This document shows positions 9,917-18,951 of a DNA stretch of 64,000 nt, in pieces. The DNA lies in assembly GCF_947487515.1 (NCBI RefSeq), contig NZ_CANKWO010000004.1, forward strand, positions 124,001-188,000, given 5' to 3'. This stretch comes from an uncultured Litoreibacter sp. (GTDB lineage Bacteria; Pseudomonadota; Alphaproteobacteria; Rhodobacterales; Rhodobacteraceae). The notes beneath the pieces are model-generated. The model worked only from the letters and a program-made list of their open reading frames with translations. It was not told the origin of the DNA and made no database searches. The stretch's first letter is position 1, and each line of letters starts with the position of its first letter. The translations under genes and the position numbers were made by a program.

Positions 9917-10066
9917 CAGCGAGACGCTTTCCCCCGCCACGGTATTGACCCCGTGAGCGGGTGGGGGTGTTTTCTGATCTGCTTCGTCAGTTGAACATAC
10001 TGAAGCCACAATGATTTGGCTGTATGAACCCACACAGAGTTAGGCTGGTTTATTGAGGCGAATTTG

Positions 10067-10654
10067 ATGGGATTGAAGCTTTTAGCTGCGGCATTGTTGG
10101 TTCTAGGGTGTAGTCAGCAAGCTCTTGCCGATCGTGCGGATGATGTGAAGTTTGTTATGCAAAGATTCACTGCTAACAATTTCTTGGAGGACTATCGCGA
10201 CCATTTTGTTCTCGCATATGTGGACGTCTATGCGAACATGCTGCGAAAACGATCCATCAAAGTCTTAGACCGCGAAGGTTTCGCACGACTGCTTCCAGCG
10301 TCTTTAGCCGACGAGCAGGTCGCTTTGCACCGAACATCTGTTGAGAAACAGTGCTTGAACAAGTTCTCCGACGAAGAAGTGTCGAAACTTGCACAAACTT
10401 TCAAGAAATATCCCGAAGACACCAACGCGTCTCAAACAATTCCCGATGAAGACGGACTAGTTCTAAAAGCGATGTTATCGGTGAATTTGTGCGCTCTTTT
10501 TGGAAGTGGCACTATAGTTGATCACATGAAACAAAATGGGGAACGGCCCCCAACTGCCTATCTTCCTAAAATACTAGGGGACAGGAGTATTGTTTCTTTT
10601 CCAAACCGTATTGCACAGCAGTCGGCTATCGCTGAGTTTAGTAAGAAAAAATAG
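10067..10654 (+). CDS. Hypothetical secreted protein
   Basis: A 195-residue protein with a clear signal peptide (MGLKLLAAALLVLGCSQQALA, cleavage near 21). The LVLGC stretch also resembles a lipobox, so it could be lipidated. The mature part is charged, helical-looking and carries two further Cys (KQC, NLC), which may form a disulfide in the periplasm. No family was recognised with certainty. Start 10067 is chosen over TTG 10064 because GAGG lies eight bases upstream. Codon use is visibly AT-richer than gatB next door, suggesting acquisition or weak expression. Confidence 0.65.
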   Translation: MGLKLLAAALLVLGCSQQALADRADDVKFVMQRFTANNFLEDYRDHFVLAYVDVYANMLRKRSIKVLDREGFARLLPASLADEQVALHRTSVEKQCLNKFSDEEVSKLAQTFKKYPEDTNASQTIPDEDGLVLKAMLSVNLCALFGSGTIVDHMKQNGERPPTAYLPKILGDRSIVSFPNRIAQQSAIAEFSKKK

Positions 10655-10762
10655 CAATTGACCGGTGCGATGTAACGAACCCTTTGTGGGAAAGGGGGCG
10701 GCGTGGCTTGCTGGGGGGAGGAATTGCTCGCGCAGCCAGAGTAACTAGCGAGCAGCAGTCAG

Positions 10763-12277
10763 TTACCCCCCCAACTTCTTCGCCACCAATTCGTTCACGG
10801 CCTTCGGGTTGGCTTTGCCACCCGTGGCTTTCATCACCTGACCCACGAACCAGCCTGCCAGTTTCGGGTTGGCTTGCGCCTTCTCGACCTGCGCGGGGTT
10901 GGCGCTAATGATTTCGTCCAAGGCGGCTTCGATGGCGCCTGTGTCGGTGACCTGCTTCATGCCGCGGGCTTCCACGATCTCGGTTGGATCGCCACCTTCG
11001 GAGTAGACGATTTCGAACAGCTCTTTCGCGATCTTGCCGGAAATTGCGTCCGATGCGATCAGGTCGATGATACCGCCCAATTGGGCAGGGGACACGGGGC
11101 TATCGCCGATGGCTTTATCGTCGTCCTTTTTCAGGCGGCCGAACAGCTCGTTGATCACCCAGTTGGCGGCCATCTTGCCGTCGCGCCCTTTGGCGACCTC
11201 TTCGAAATAAGCCGCATCAGCGGTGTCTGCGGTCAGAACCGAGCTGTCATAATCCGACAGGCCGAATTCTTCCATGAAGCGCAGGCGCTTGGCGTCCGGC
11301 AGCTCTGGCAGTTTCGCGGCCAACTCGTCGACCCAAGCTTGCTCAATCTCTAAGGGCAACAGGTCGGGGTCGGGGAAGTAGCGGTAGTCATGTGCTTCTT
11401 CCTTAGACCGCATGGAGCGCGTCTCGCCCTTGTCCGGATCATAAAGGCGGGTTTCTTGGTCCACCGTGCCGCCCCCTTCAACGATGGCGATCTGGCGTTT
11501 CGCCTCGACCTCAATCGCCTGCTGGATAAAGCGCAGGGAGTTCATGTTTTTGATCTCGCAGCGGGTGCCCAGATGCGAAAAATCACCGGTCTCTTGGTAT
11601 TTCTCATATTGGCCCGGCGCGCAGATCGACACGTTCACATCGGCCCGCATGGAGCCGTTTTGCATGTTGCCGTCACAGGTTCCCAAGTAACGCATGATCT
11701 GGCGCAATTTGCTGACATAGGCCGCTGCTTCTTCGGGGCCACGGATGTCGGGCATGGAGACGATCTCCATCAGCGCCACGCCTGTGCGGTTCAGGTCAAC
11801 GAAGGACATGGTCGGGTCCATATCGTGGATGGATTTACCCGCGTCCTGCTCTAGGTGGATACGTTCGATGCGCACGGTGCGCGCAACACCCGACCCCAGT
11901 TCAACCAGCACTTCGCCGATCCCCACAATCGGGTGGTAAAGCTGCGAGATTTGGTAGCCTTGCGGCAGGTCAGGGTAGAAGTAGTTCTTGCGATCAAAGG
12001 CGGAGTAAAGGTTGATGTCGGCCTTCAACCCCAAGCCTGTGCGCACGGCCTGCGCCACGCATTCCTCGTTGATCACCGGCAACATACCCGGCATGCCCGC
12101 ATCCACAAAGGCCACGTTGGCATTGGGTTCTGCGCCGAATTTTGTAGAGGCCCCTGAAAACAACTTGGCGTTGCTTGATACCTGTGCGTGCACCTCAAGG
12201 CCAATCACCAATTCCCAATCTTGCTTTGCACCAGCAATAACTTTGGGCTTCGGGGTCTCATAGGTCAAATCAAGCAT
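10763..12277 (-). CDS. gatB: Asp-tRNA(Asn)/Glu-tRNA(Gln) amidotransferase subunit B
   Basis: GatB activates (phosphorylates) mischarged Glu-tRNA(Gln) or Asp-tRNA(Asn) so that GatA-derived ammonia can amidate it. The cradle domain starts with [12 protein letters not shown] (about 21-32), continues through [10 protein letters not shown] and ends near residue 350; the C-terminal helical/YqeY tRNA-binding domain occupies about 355-503. Length 504 is normal. gatA and gatC are not adjacent, which is common in Rhodobacteraceae. It is a single-gene minus-strand unit with a 220-base upstream region shared with the divergent transglycosylase-like gene. Confidence 0.97.
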   Translation of the reverse strand: MLDLTYETPKPKVIAGAKQDWELVIGLEVHAQVSSNAKLFSGASTKFGAEPNANVAFVDAGMPGMLPVINEECVAQAVRTGLGLKADINLYSAFDRKNYFYPDLPQGYQISQLYHPIVGIGEVLVELGSGVARTVRIERIHLEQDAGKSIHDMDPTMSFVDLNRTGVALMEIVSMPDIRGPEEAAAYVSKLRQIMRYLGTCDGNMQNGSMRADVNVSICAPGQYEKYQETGDFSHLGTRCEIKNMNSLRFIQQAIEVEAKRQIAIVEGGGTVDQETRLYDPDKGETRSMRSKEEAHDYRYFPDPDLLPLEIEQAWVDELAAKLPELPDAKRLRFMEEFGLSDYDSSVLTADTADAAYFEEVAKGRDGKMAANWVINELFGRLKKDDDKAIGDSPVSPAQLGGIIDLIASDAISGKIAKELFEIVYSEGGDPTEIVEARGMKQVTDTGAIEAALDEIISANPAQVEKAQANPKLAGWFVGQVMKATGGKANPKAVNELVAKKLGG

Positions 12278-12497
12278 GGGGGATCTCCACTAGGTCGAGT
12301 GCGTTCTAGTGAGATTTTGTGGGTCGGGCAAGGTGCCAAAGCCCCGCGCGACCGCTTTGTTTTTTCAATTTGAAACCAGCTCAATGTTGAATTCACGGGG
12401 GCAGTCGCCCGAACTTGGGCGAATTGTTGCGATCCCATGCACAACCCAACGGCAGAAGGGACATAAATGTTGCCAGTATGGTTAATCTCTGGTCTGT

Positions 12498-13274
12498 ATG
12501 CCCGCCATGCGCTGCCACGCACTCATAATTGCCGCCCTTTTTGCGGCCAGCCCTGCCTTTGCGCAGGAGCAAAGCGCCGATGACACGGCGGTTGCTGTCG
12601 CGGCATCCCTAAGCGTTGCCACATCAGAGCTGCGGCGCCCCATTCCCAGAGACGATCATATCCCGACCGCTCGCTGGGATTTCCGTCCCGAAGGCCGCCT
12701 TTGGACCCGCACCACGCTGGAGGCCTTAAAGGGGCACGGATTGCCGCTTTTGACCATGGTGCCGCGCGACATGGCCGATTGGTGCCCCGCCTATGAGACC
12801 AACGGTTTGGACAAGCGGGCGGAGTTCTGGAACGGGTTCCTCAGTGCTTTGGCCAAGCATGAAAGCACATGGAAACCCCGCGCGGTGGGCGGCGGGGGGC
12901 TCTGGTACGGGTTGACCCAAATACTGCCCGGAACGGCACGCGGCTATAAATGCCGCGTCGACACGGGGGAGGCGCTAAAGAACGGCTCGGCAAACCTCAG
13001 CTGCGCCGTGCGGATCATGGCCGTCACCGTCAAACGCGACAATGCGGTGGCCCGCAAGGCCAATGGAAAATTGGGCGGGGTCGGGGCCGATTGGGGGCCG
13101 ATGACCAAAGCGGCCAAACGCAAGGAAATGGCTGGTTGGCTGCGCAAGCAAAGCTATTGCAAGCCGCTGGGATCGATAAAGCCGCGCCAAAGGCCTCGGC
13201 AGGTCACCCAGCTTCTGCCGTTGGAACAGCGCCTTTCGGACATCAAACCGGTAACACGCCCCGCGGTTGACTGA
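12498..13274 (+). CDS. SLT-fold lytic transglycosylase-like protein
   Basis: Probable periplasmic peptidoglycan lytic transglycosylase. A signal peptide ends near AFA-QEQ (residue 22). The lysozyme-like catalytic Glu lies in LAKHESTWKP (about 119), followed by the substrate-groove motif GGGLWYGLTQILPGTARGY (family GLxQ). The tail contains conserved-looking Cys residues (YKC, NLSC, SYC) that may form disulfides. Either of two near-adjacent ATGs (12498 or 12507) could start it. It is a single gene without peptidoglycan-synthesis partners nearby. Confidence 0.78.
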   Translation: MPAMRCHALIIAALFAASPAFAQEQSADDTAVAVAASLSVATSELRRPIPRDDHIPTARWDFRPEGRLWTRTTLEALKGHGLPLLTMVPRDMADWCPAYETNGLDKRAEFWNGFLSALAKHESTWKPRAVGGGGLWYGLTQILPGTARGYKCRVDTGEALKNGSANLSCAVRIMAVTVKRDNAVARKANGKLGGVGADWGPMTKAAKRKEMAGWLRKQSYCKPLGSIKPRQRPRQVTQLLPLEQRLSDIKPVTRPAVD

Positions 13275-13368
13275 CCTTTTCCTTGCGCCACGCAGGTGTT
13301 TGGGGGAAACGAGGACTCATTCAAGCCCCGTATTCGCGGGGCGCCATTCACCAATAGGATCACATCTA

Positions 13369-13755
13369 ATGCCTTTTATCGAATTGGTCGCCGTACTGGC
13401 GGTTCTTCAGTATTTGTACTTCGGCTATTTGGTCGGCGGACAACGCCGCGACAGCGGCCTTAAGGGTCCGGCGGTTTCGGGCCACGACGGATTTGAACGC
13501 GCCTACCGCGTCCAGATGAACACTTTGGAGTGCCTCATTGCCTTCTTGCCGATGCTGTTTATCGCTGGCACCTATTGGTCTGCGCTTCTCGTGGCCCCAA
13601 TCGGTGTGGTGTATTTGGTCGGGCGCATGTTGTTCTGGCGCGCCTATATGACGGACCCGTCCAGCCGTGGGTTGGGGTTCATGCTGTCGTTCTACCCAAT
13701 TGCGGCCTTGTTGCTGATGGCAGCCGCCGGTGCGGTTATGGGACTATTTGCATAA
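13369..13755 (+). CDS. MAPEG-family membrane protein
   Basis: A 128-residue protein with four predicted transmembrane helices. The MAPEG signature is RAYRVQMNTLECLIAFLP with R..(N/H)..E, followed by GRMLFWRAYMTDPSSRG. The family includes glutathione S-transferases and eicosanoid enzymes in eukaryotes; bacterial substrates are mostly unknown. The start at 13369 gives the canonical N-terminal membrane helix; the upstream in-frame extension lacks family character. It is convergent with the EamA transporter. Confidence 0.88.
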   Translation: MPFIELVAVLAVLQYLYFGYLVGGQRRDSGLKGPAVSGHDGFERAYRVQMNTLECLIAFLPMLFIAGTYWSALLVAPIGVVYLVGRMLFWRAYMTDPSSRGLGFMLSFYPIAALLLMAAAGAVMGLFA

Positions 13756-13767
13756 TGCAATGACCTG

Positions 13768-14655
13768 TCAGGCCTGTTTGCCACGCCACATGATGAACAG
13801 GCCCGACAGCACGATTAACCCTGATCCAAAGATCATCGGCGGCGTTAGGGTTTCCCCGAAGAACACCAAGCCGATCCCAATGCCAAAGAGCAGACGGGTG
13901 TAGCGAAATGGCGTCACAGCAGAGACTTCGCCGCTGCGCATGGCCTTCATCAGGCAGCTATAGGCGGCGACACCTGCAAGAATGGCCCCCGACAGATAAA
14001 ACCCGCTAATGGGGTCCGGCGCCACAAAGGGATGACCCTGCCACAAGGCGAATGCGCCGCCAGCAAAGGCCAAAGACAAAAAGCCGTACAGCCCAAGGAT
14101 CGACGTGCCAAGTGCTGCGGGGGCGGCTCTGCTGGCAAGGTCGCGACCGGCAAACCCCAGCATTCCCAGAACCGCCAAAACAGAAAGCCCAGAGAAGCTT
14201 TCCGCACCGGGTTGCAAGATGACCAAAACGCCGACAAGCCCGATCCCAATCGCCAGCCATCTGCGCCAGCCGACGCGTTCTCCAAACAGCAAAGCGGCCC
14301 CAGCAACCACCACCAGCGGCGTGGCTTGCAAAATGACGGTCGCCGACGCGAGCGGGGTCAGCGCCAATGCTAGAACATAAAACAACCGCCCGACAATTTC
14401 GAAGCAAACGCGCAGCCGCATAGGGCGCGAAATGACATCGCGGGTATAGAGCGGCTCCTTGAACCAAAGAGCGGTGGCCGCAAAAAGGGCCGCGCCCCCC
14501 AGCCCGAAGATCAACATGGTTTGCCCGACCGGCATGCTGGTGGTGGCCGCCTTTACCATGGCGTCCTCAATGGCGAATAAGGCCATCGCGGCCACCATGA
14601 ACAGGCTGCCAACCAAATTGTGCCGTGGGGAGGACGCCGCCCGCAATGCGCCCAA
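13768..14655 (-). CDS. EamA-family (DMT) transporter
   Basis: Ten hydrophobic segments in two EamA repeats (about 15-140 and 155-290) mark a drug/metabolite transporter-superfamily permease of the inner membrane. The substrate cannot be predicted. The repeat end LTPLASATVILQATPLVVV is typical. The start is uncertain: TTG 14655 is five bases after the SDR stop, and later in-frame starts are possible. It is translated after the SDR gene in one minus-strand unit, so the two may share a pathway. Confidence 0.88.
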   Translation of the reverse strand: MGALRAASSPRHNLVGSLFMVAAMALFAIEDAMVKAATTSMPVGQTMLIFGLGGAALFAATALWFKEPLYTRDVISRPMRLRVCFEIVGRLFYVLALALTPLASATVILQATPLVVVAGAALLFGERVGWRRWLAIGIGLVGVLVILQPGAESFSGLSVLAVLGMLGFAGRDLASRAAPAALGTSILGLYGFLSLAFAGGAFALWQGHPFVAPDPISGFYLSGAILAGVAAYSCLMKAMRSGEVSAVTPFRYTRLLFGIGIGLVFFGETLTPPMIFGSGLIVLSGLFIMWRGKQA

Positions 14656-14659
14656 AATT

Positions 14660-15415
14660 CTAGCGGCCGCCTGTCACGTCAAGCGTGGTGCCGGTGACAT
14701 AGCTTGCGCCCTCGCTCATCAGATAGACAATCGCATGGGCGCATTCTTCGGCGTCGCCTGCGCGCTTCATTGGCACGGTTTGCGCAAGATCATCACAGCG
14801 GTCGGGAAGGCCTCCCTTGGCGTGAATCGCGGTTTCGATCAGGCCAGGGCGGATGGCGGCCACGCGCACGCCGTCTGCGGCGACCTCGTCGCTCAGACCC
14901 TTGGTGAAGATGTCGATGCCGGCCTTGGTGGCGGCGTAATCTACATATTGGTTCGCCGATCCCAAACGCGCCGCCGCCGAGCTGGTGTTGATGATCACGC
15001 CGCCGTCGCCGCCGTAGGCTTTGGACATGCGCAAAACACCTTGTTGCGCGACCAAAATGGCCCCGATCAAGTTCACATCCACCATGCGGCGCAGGCGCTC
15101 ATAGGACATTTCTTCGACGCGCGACGCCACATCGACGATGCCCGCGTTGTTCACCAGCGCGTCCATCTGGGGGAAGGCCGCGTCGAATTCCTCGAAGATG
15201 CGTTCCACATCTTCGGGCCTGGACACATCGCCCTTGAACAGATGGGTAATCGCCCCTTCTTGTTCGCACATTTGCGCCACGAGCTGCGCGCCCTTTAGGT
15301 CGCTGTTGTAGTGAATGCCAATGTCATACCCGCTTTTGGACGCCAGAAGGGCCGTGGCGGCGCCAATGCCGGAGCTGGCTCCGGTGATCAGAACGGTTTT
15401 GGTTTTACGCGCCAT
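14660..15415 (-). CDS. Short-chain dehydrogenase/reductase
   Basis: Classical SDR of 251 residues using NAD(P)H. The dinucleotide-binding TGASSGIG is at 11-18, NNAG at about 89-92, and the catalytic Ser (INTSSAAA), Tyr and Lys (YVDYAATK) near 143-161. The C-terminus (YVTGTTLDVTGG) is FabG-like. HYNSD after beta-2 suggests NADPH preference, an inference. The substrate is unknown. It is followed by the EamA transporter and preceded by a membrane-anchored hypothetical. Confidence 0.93.
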   Translation of the reverse strand: MARKTKTVLITGASSGIGAATALLASKSGYDIGIHYNSDLKGAQLVAQMCEQEGAITHLFKGDVSRPEDVERIFEEFDAAFPQMDALVNNAGIVDVASRVEEMSYERLRRMVDVNLIGAILVAQQGVLRMSKAYGGDGGVIINTSSAAARLGSANQYVDYAATKAGIDIFTKGLSDEVAADGVRVAAIRPGLIETAIHAKGGLPDRCDDLAQTVPMKRAGDAEECAHAIVYLMSEGASYVTGTTLDVTGGR

Positions 15416-15433
15416 TTGGGGTCTCTTTCAGGG

Positions 15434-15958
15434 TCACAGGTTGAAGATCAGTTTGATGTCAGCGAGGGCATCGCGTTGGCGATCGGACAAGCCGCCCCCA
15501 GAGGCGCCAATGGCACCCAGCACTTGCATCAACGGGGCCAGTTGTTCCGCGCCTCGCAGTTTATACAATTTGCGCGACAATCGCGAGACACATTGCTCGG
15601 GCCCGCCGCATTCATTCATCAGCCAACGTCCTAGGATCGTCAGTTCTTCGGCGTCCTCAAGGGTCACATGGGTGGCGCTTTGCATCTCACGGGTCATGGC
15701 GATGCGGGCCTCTTGCGTGGGCAGGCTGTCCATCTCCAAGAAGGCGACGGCAATGCCGCCAATGGCAACCTTGGGGTCGTCGATGTCCTCGGCGGGGTGG
15801 CGATTGGCATTGCGTTTGAAGCCAAAACGGCGCGCCGCAAGGCGCACTTCTGTGGCGGCTTCGATCAGGTCACGGCCGGAATTAATCGGGCCACGACTGC
15901 GAATGTAATAGTAGATGGCGGCACCTATGGCACCGAGAATGGCTAAAATGACTGGCAT
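15434..15958 (-). CDS. Hypothetical protein with N-terminal membrane anchor
   Basis: A 174-residue protein. Residues 2-19 (PVILAILGAIGAAIYYYI) form one membrane helix; the rest is a soluble, mainly helical domain with acidic patches (HPAEDIDDPKVAIGGIAVAFLEMD) and two Cys (NECGGPEQC). The helical pattern loosely resembles TerB-like domains, but this is not firm. It lies 18 bases before the SDR in the same direction, so it probably belongs to the same transcript. Confidence 0.7.
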   Translation of the reverse strand: MPVILAILGAIGAAIYYYIRSRGPINSGRDLIEAATEVRLAARRFGFKRNANRHPAEDIDDPKVAIGGIAVAFLEMDSLPTQEARIAMTREMQSATHVTLEDAEELTILGRWLMNECGGPEQCVSRLSRKLYKLRGAEQLAPLMQVLGAIGASGGGLSDRQRDALADIKLIFNL

Positions 15959-16022
15959 GAGGTCTACTCGCTAATGTGTTGTTAACCCTATATAGAGCTG
16001 AATTTGACCGAACTATGACCGA

Positions 16023-18575
16023 TCAGGCATTTAATATTCGGGTCACCATTTCTGTCAGGTCACCGCTGAGGTTCGGCGCGGCCTTGATCCGCTCCAGCGC
16101 CTCTCGCATCATGCCTTGGCGGTCCGCATCATACCGCGTCCACGTCTCAAAGGCCGTAGACATGCGGGCGGCGGTTTGCGGGTTCTTGCTGTCCAGTTTG
16201 ATCAGCCAGTCGGCCATCAACGCGTAGCCCGCGCCATTGGGCGCATGGAACCCTGCCGTATTGCCGGCAAGCGCACCAAAGACCGCACGAAAGCGGTTGG
16301 GGTTGGTGAGCGCGAAGTCGCGATGCTGGGTCAAGGCCTCTGCCACTTTGGGCGCCGCCTCCAGCTTGGCATAGCCCACCTGCATGGCAAACCACTTGTC
16401 GATCACCAGACGGTCGTCCTTCCATTGCGCATAGAAGGCTTGGTTTTGTGCATCGCCCACTTCCGCGCGCAGCAGGCAGCCCAAAGCAGACAATTGCTGG
16501 GTCATGTTATTTGCATCTGCGAATTGTTTTGCCGCTTGCGCCCCGCCGTCGAGCCGCGACAACATGGCAAGCGCCGCGTTGCCCCAAGCCCGCTTGTCCG
16601 CATCCTTGGAGCGGGAGCTATAGGGCCCTTCGACCTGCATCTCGGCATAGATGCGCGGAAGCAGGTCCTGCATGGCCTGTGCGATGGACAGGTTGAAAGT
16701 TTGAGCCGCAAGATAAATCTTGCTGGGGTCGGGGGTGAGCCCGCCGTCGACCAAAGCCTGTGCGATGTCGTCTTGCGATGGGCCGGAGAAGACCAACGCC
16801 TTAAAGCCGGGGTCAAGCCTGTCGTCGCGGGCCACGGCCAGCAGCGCATCCAGATAGGCCTGATCAGGGGCGGCGTCCTCGGTCACCATGCGGATCAAAA
16901 CGTCGCGCGCCAAGGCGCGGCCCGCTTCCCATTTGTTGAACGGGTCGGTGTCTTTGGCGAGCAGGAAAGCGCGCTCCGTGTTGGACTGATCGCGGTCCAG
17001 TATGATCGGGGCAGAGAACCCGCGATTGATCGACGCGATGGGCTTCGACTGCAATCCGGTGAAGCGGAAGGCGTGCACCGCGTCGGTGACCTCGCAAATG
17101 CGGGTCGCCTGAACCTCTTCGCCTGCCTCATTGAGCAAGCCCACGGCAATCGGGATGACGCGCGGGTCTTTGGTATCCTGTCCCGGTGTGGGTGGGGTCA
17201 TTTGCGTGAAGGTCAGCGTGTAAGTGCCGTCCTTCCAAGCATCTTTGACGGAAACGCGCGGGGTGCCGGCTTGGGAATACCACAGCGCAAATTGTGCCAG
17301 ATCGCGGCCGGTGACCTCTTCGAAACAGGCCAGCCAATCTTCAATGGTGCAGGCCTCGCCGTCGTGGCGCGTGAAGTAGAGATCGCAGCCTTTGTAATAG
17401 GCCTCATTCCCGATCAGGGTTTTGAGCATGCCGATGACCTCGGCGCCTTTCTCGTAGACGGTGGCGGTGTAGAAGTTGTTGATCTCCACAAAGCTATCAG
17501 GGCGCACCGGATGGGCCAGCGGGCCGTTGTCTTCGCGGAACTGGCGGGCGCGCAGTTGCAAAACATCGGCGATGCGCTCTACCGCGTGGCCGCGGGTGTC
17601 GCCCGAAAATTGCTGATCGCGGAAGACCGTCAGCCCCTCTTTCAGGCACAGCTGGAACCAATCACGGCAGGTGATGCGGTTGCCGGTCCAATTGTGGAAA
17701 TACTCATGCGCGATGATCGTCTCGATCCGGTGGAAGTTGCCATCGGTGGAGGTGTCGGGGGACGCCAGAACAGCGGAGGAGTTGAAGATATTCAGCCCCT
17801 TGTTTTCCATTGCCCCCATGTTGAAGTCATCGACGGCGACGATGTTGAACAAATCCAGATCATACTCGCGGCCATAGACATCTTCGTCCCATTTCATCGA
17901 GCGCTTCAACGCGTCCATGCCGAAGGGGGTTTTGTGCAAATCGCCATCGCGCACATAGATGTTCAGATCGACCACGCGGCCCGACTGGGTGGTGAAAGTA
18001 TCGTGCAGATTGACCAGATCCCCCGCCACAAGGGCGAACAAATAGGCCGGCTTCGGCCATGGGTCATGCCATTTTCCATCCCCCAAGTCGTTGCCATTGG
18101 ACAGTTTTACCTTCTCGCGCCCCTCGATGGTGACAGAGAAGACGGCCATCACATCGGGGCGGTCGGGGTAATAGGTGATCTTGCGAAACCCTTCGGCCTC
18201 GCATTGGGTGCAATACATGCCATTGGACATATAGAGCCCTTCGAGGGCGGTATTGGTCGAGGGGCTGATCTCCACCTCGGCCTCAAAGATGAACGGGGCG
18301 TCAGGGGCAAGGGCGGTGAGCCCCAAGTCGGTCAGTTTCGCCTGCGCATCAACGCCGTCAATCGTCGCCGAGATCAGTTTCAGCTTCTCGCCATGAAGGT
18401 AGAAGGTGCGGTCCTTGGCGTCAGGGTTGGGCCGAAAGGCGATGCGTGACTTCACGCGGGTTTCCGTCGGATGCAGGGTGAAATGCAAGTCGACACTGTC
18501 CACCAGATAGGCGGGCGGCGTGTAATCTTTCAGGTAGATTGTACGCGGGTCGATCGAGGCTGCGGCATCCTTCAT
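16023..18575 (-). CDS. pepN: Aminopeptidase N (M1)
   Basis: Broad-specificity cytoplasmic zinc aminopeptidase of 850 residues, standard for the bacterial alanyl aminopeptidase subfamily. The substrate-binding GAMENKGLN motif is near 254-262; zinc ligands are HEYFHNW (about 288-292) plus Glu in LKEGLTVF (about 311). The C-terminal half is the helical PepN domain. It is monocistronic. A 777-residue frame on the other strand is a codon-bias shadow. Confidence 0.97.
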   Translation of the reverse strand: MKDAAASIDPRTIYLKDYTPPAYLVDSVDLHFTLHPTETRVKSRIAFRPNPDAKDRTFYLHGEKLKLISATIDGVDAQAKLTDLGLTALAPDAPFIFEAEVEISPSTNTALEGLYMSNGMYCTQCEAEGFRKITYYPDRPDVMAVFSVTIEGREKVKLSNGNDLGDGKWHDPWPKPAYLFALVAGDLVNLHDTFTTQSGRVVDLNIYVRDGDLHKTPFGMDALKRSMKWDEDVYGREYDLDLFNIVAVDDFNMGAMENKGLNIFNSSAVLASPDTSTDGNFHRIETIIAHEYFHNWTGNRITCRDWFQLCLKEGLTVFRDQQFSGDTRGHAVERIADVLQLRARQFREDNGPLAHPVRPDSFVEINNFYTATVYEKGAEVIGMLKTLIGNEAYYKGCDLYFTRHDGEACTIEDWLACFEEVTGRDLAQFALWYSQAGTPRVSVKDAWKDGTYTLTFTQMTPPTPGQDTKDPRVIPIAVGLLNEAGEEVQATRICEVTDAVHAFRFTGLQSKPIASINRGFSAPIILDRDQSNTERAFLLAKDTDPFNKWEAGRALARDVLIRMVTEDAAPDQAYLDALLAVARDDRLDPGFKALVFSGPSQDDIAQALVDGGLTPDPSKIYLAAQTFNLSIAQAMQDLLPRIYAEMQVEGPYSSRSKDADKRAWGNAALAMLSRLDGGAQAAKQFADANNMTQQLSALGCLLRAEVGDAQNQAFYAQWKDDRLVIDKWFAMQVGYAKLEAAPKVAEALTQHRDFALTNPNRFRAVFGALAGNTAGFHAPNGAGYALMADWLIKLDSKNPQTAARMSTAFETWTRYDADRQGMMREALERIKAAPNLSGDLTEMVTRILNA

Positions 18576-18819
18576 GGGGTGGTCCTTCTGGTGTATCCGC
18601 GGGGACCGTAGGAGACCACCAAGCGGCGTGCAACCGGATTTGATCGCAGGGGTCGAGGGAGCCGAGACGCGCGCGATGGCGGTCGCGGAATTGCTGGTTT
18701 CAGCGCGGGTTCAAAAGGCGAATATCCGCCGTTGGATTGCCCTGTTCAAATGCAAGACCTCTGCCATTTCGCCCGCTCCATTCGCCCACCAGCCCGCAGC
18801 TACCGCGCACAGTAGATCG

Positions 18820-18859
18820 CCCCGTGTTTCCCGGTGTTCCCCCGTATACTCCCGTATTC
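18820..18859. repeat. Degenerate 10-bp direct repeats at the kdgK breakpoint
   Basis: On the minus strand four successive 10-base units read ACGGGAGTAT, ACGGGGGAAC, ACCGGGAAAC and ACGGGGCGAT. They lie exactly where homology to the sugar kinase stops. Such repeats can arise by slippage or mark a recombination junction; which applies is not decidable here. The rest of 18576-18819 shows no gene. Confidence 0.55.
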
Positions 18860-18951
18860 AATGTGTCGCCGCCAAAGCCTAACTTGAGGCCAAAGAGGTG
18901 GTTTGAAACCTTTGCCGCAGGTTCGTCAATGCAGGTGATTTGGCAGGTCAT
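18844..18951 (-). pseudogene. Truncated 2-keto-3-deoxygluconate kinase-like gene (N-terminal remnant)
   Basis: Thirty-six codons directly after the amidohydrolase read like the start of a PfkB/KdgK sugar kinase: ITCIDEP matches the family's IGE(P/C)M segment and LKLGFGGDTLNTGVY matches GFGGDTLNTAVYLAR. The start overlaps the amidohydrolase stop as ATGA, so it was translationally coupled. After GVY the frame runs into degenerate 10-base repeats and then unrelated sequence, ending at 18700. IGE has become IDE. The catalytic C-terminal domain is absent, so no kinase can be made. This marks a lost step of a sugar-acid pathway. Confidence 0.65.

Noticed and set aside
9607-10066. tmRNA or other structural RNA in the gap
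   Set aside because: No tRNA-like acceptor/T-arm pair and no tag frame ending in a familiar alphaproteobacterial tag were found.
16116-18449. 777-residue open frame antisense to pepN
   Set aside because: Codon-bias shadow of a firm gene; no ribosome site, composition full of His/Gly/Arg and no domain.
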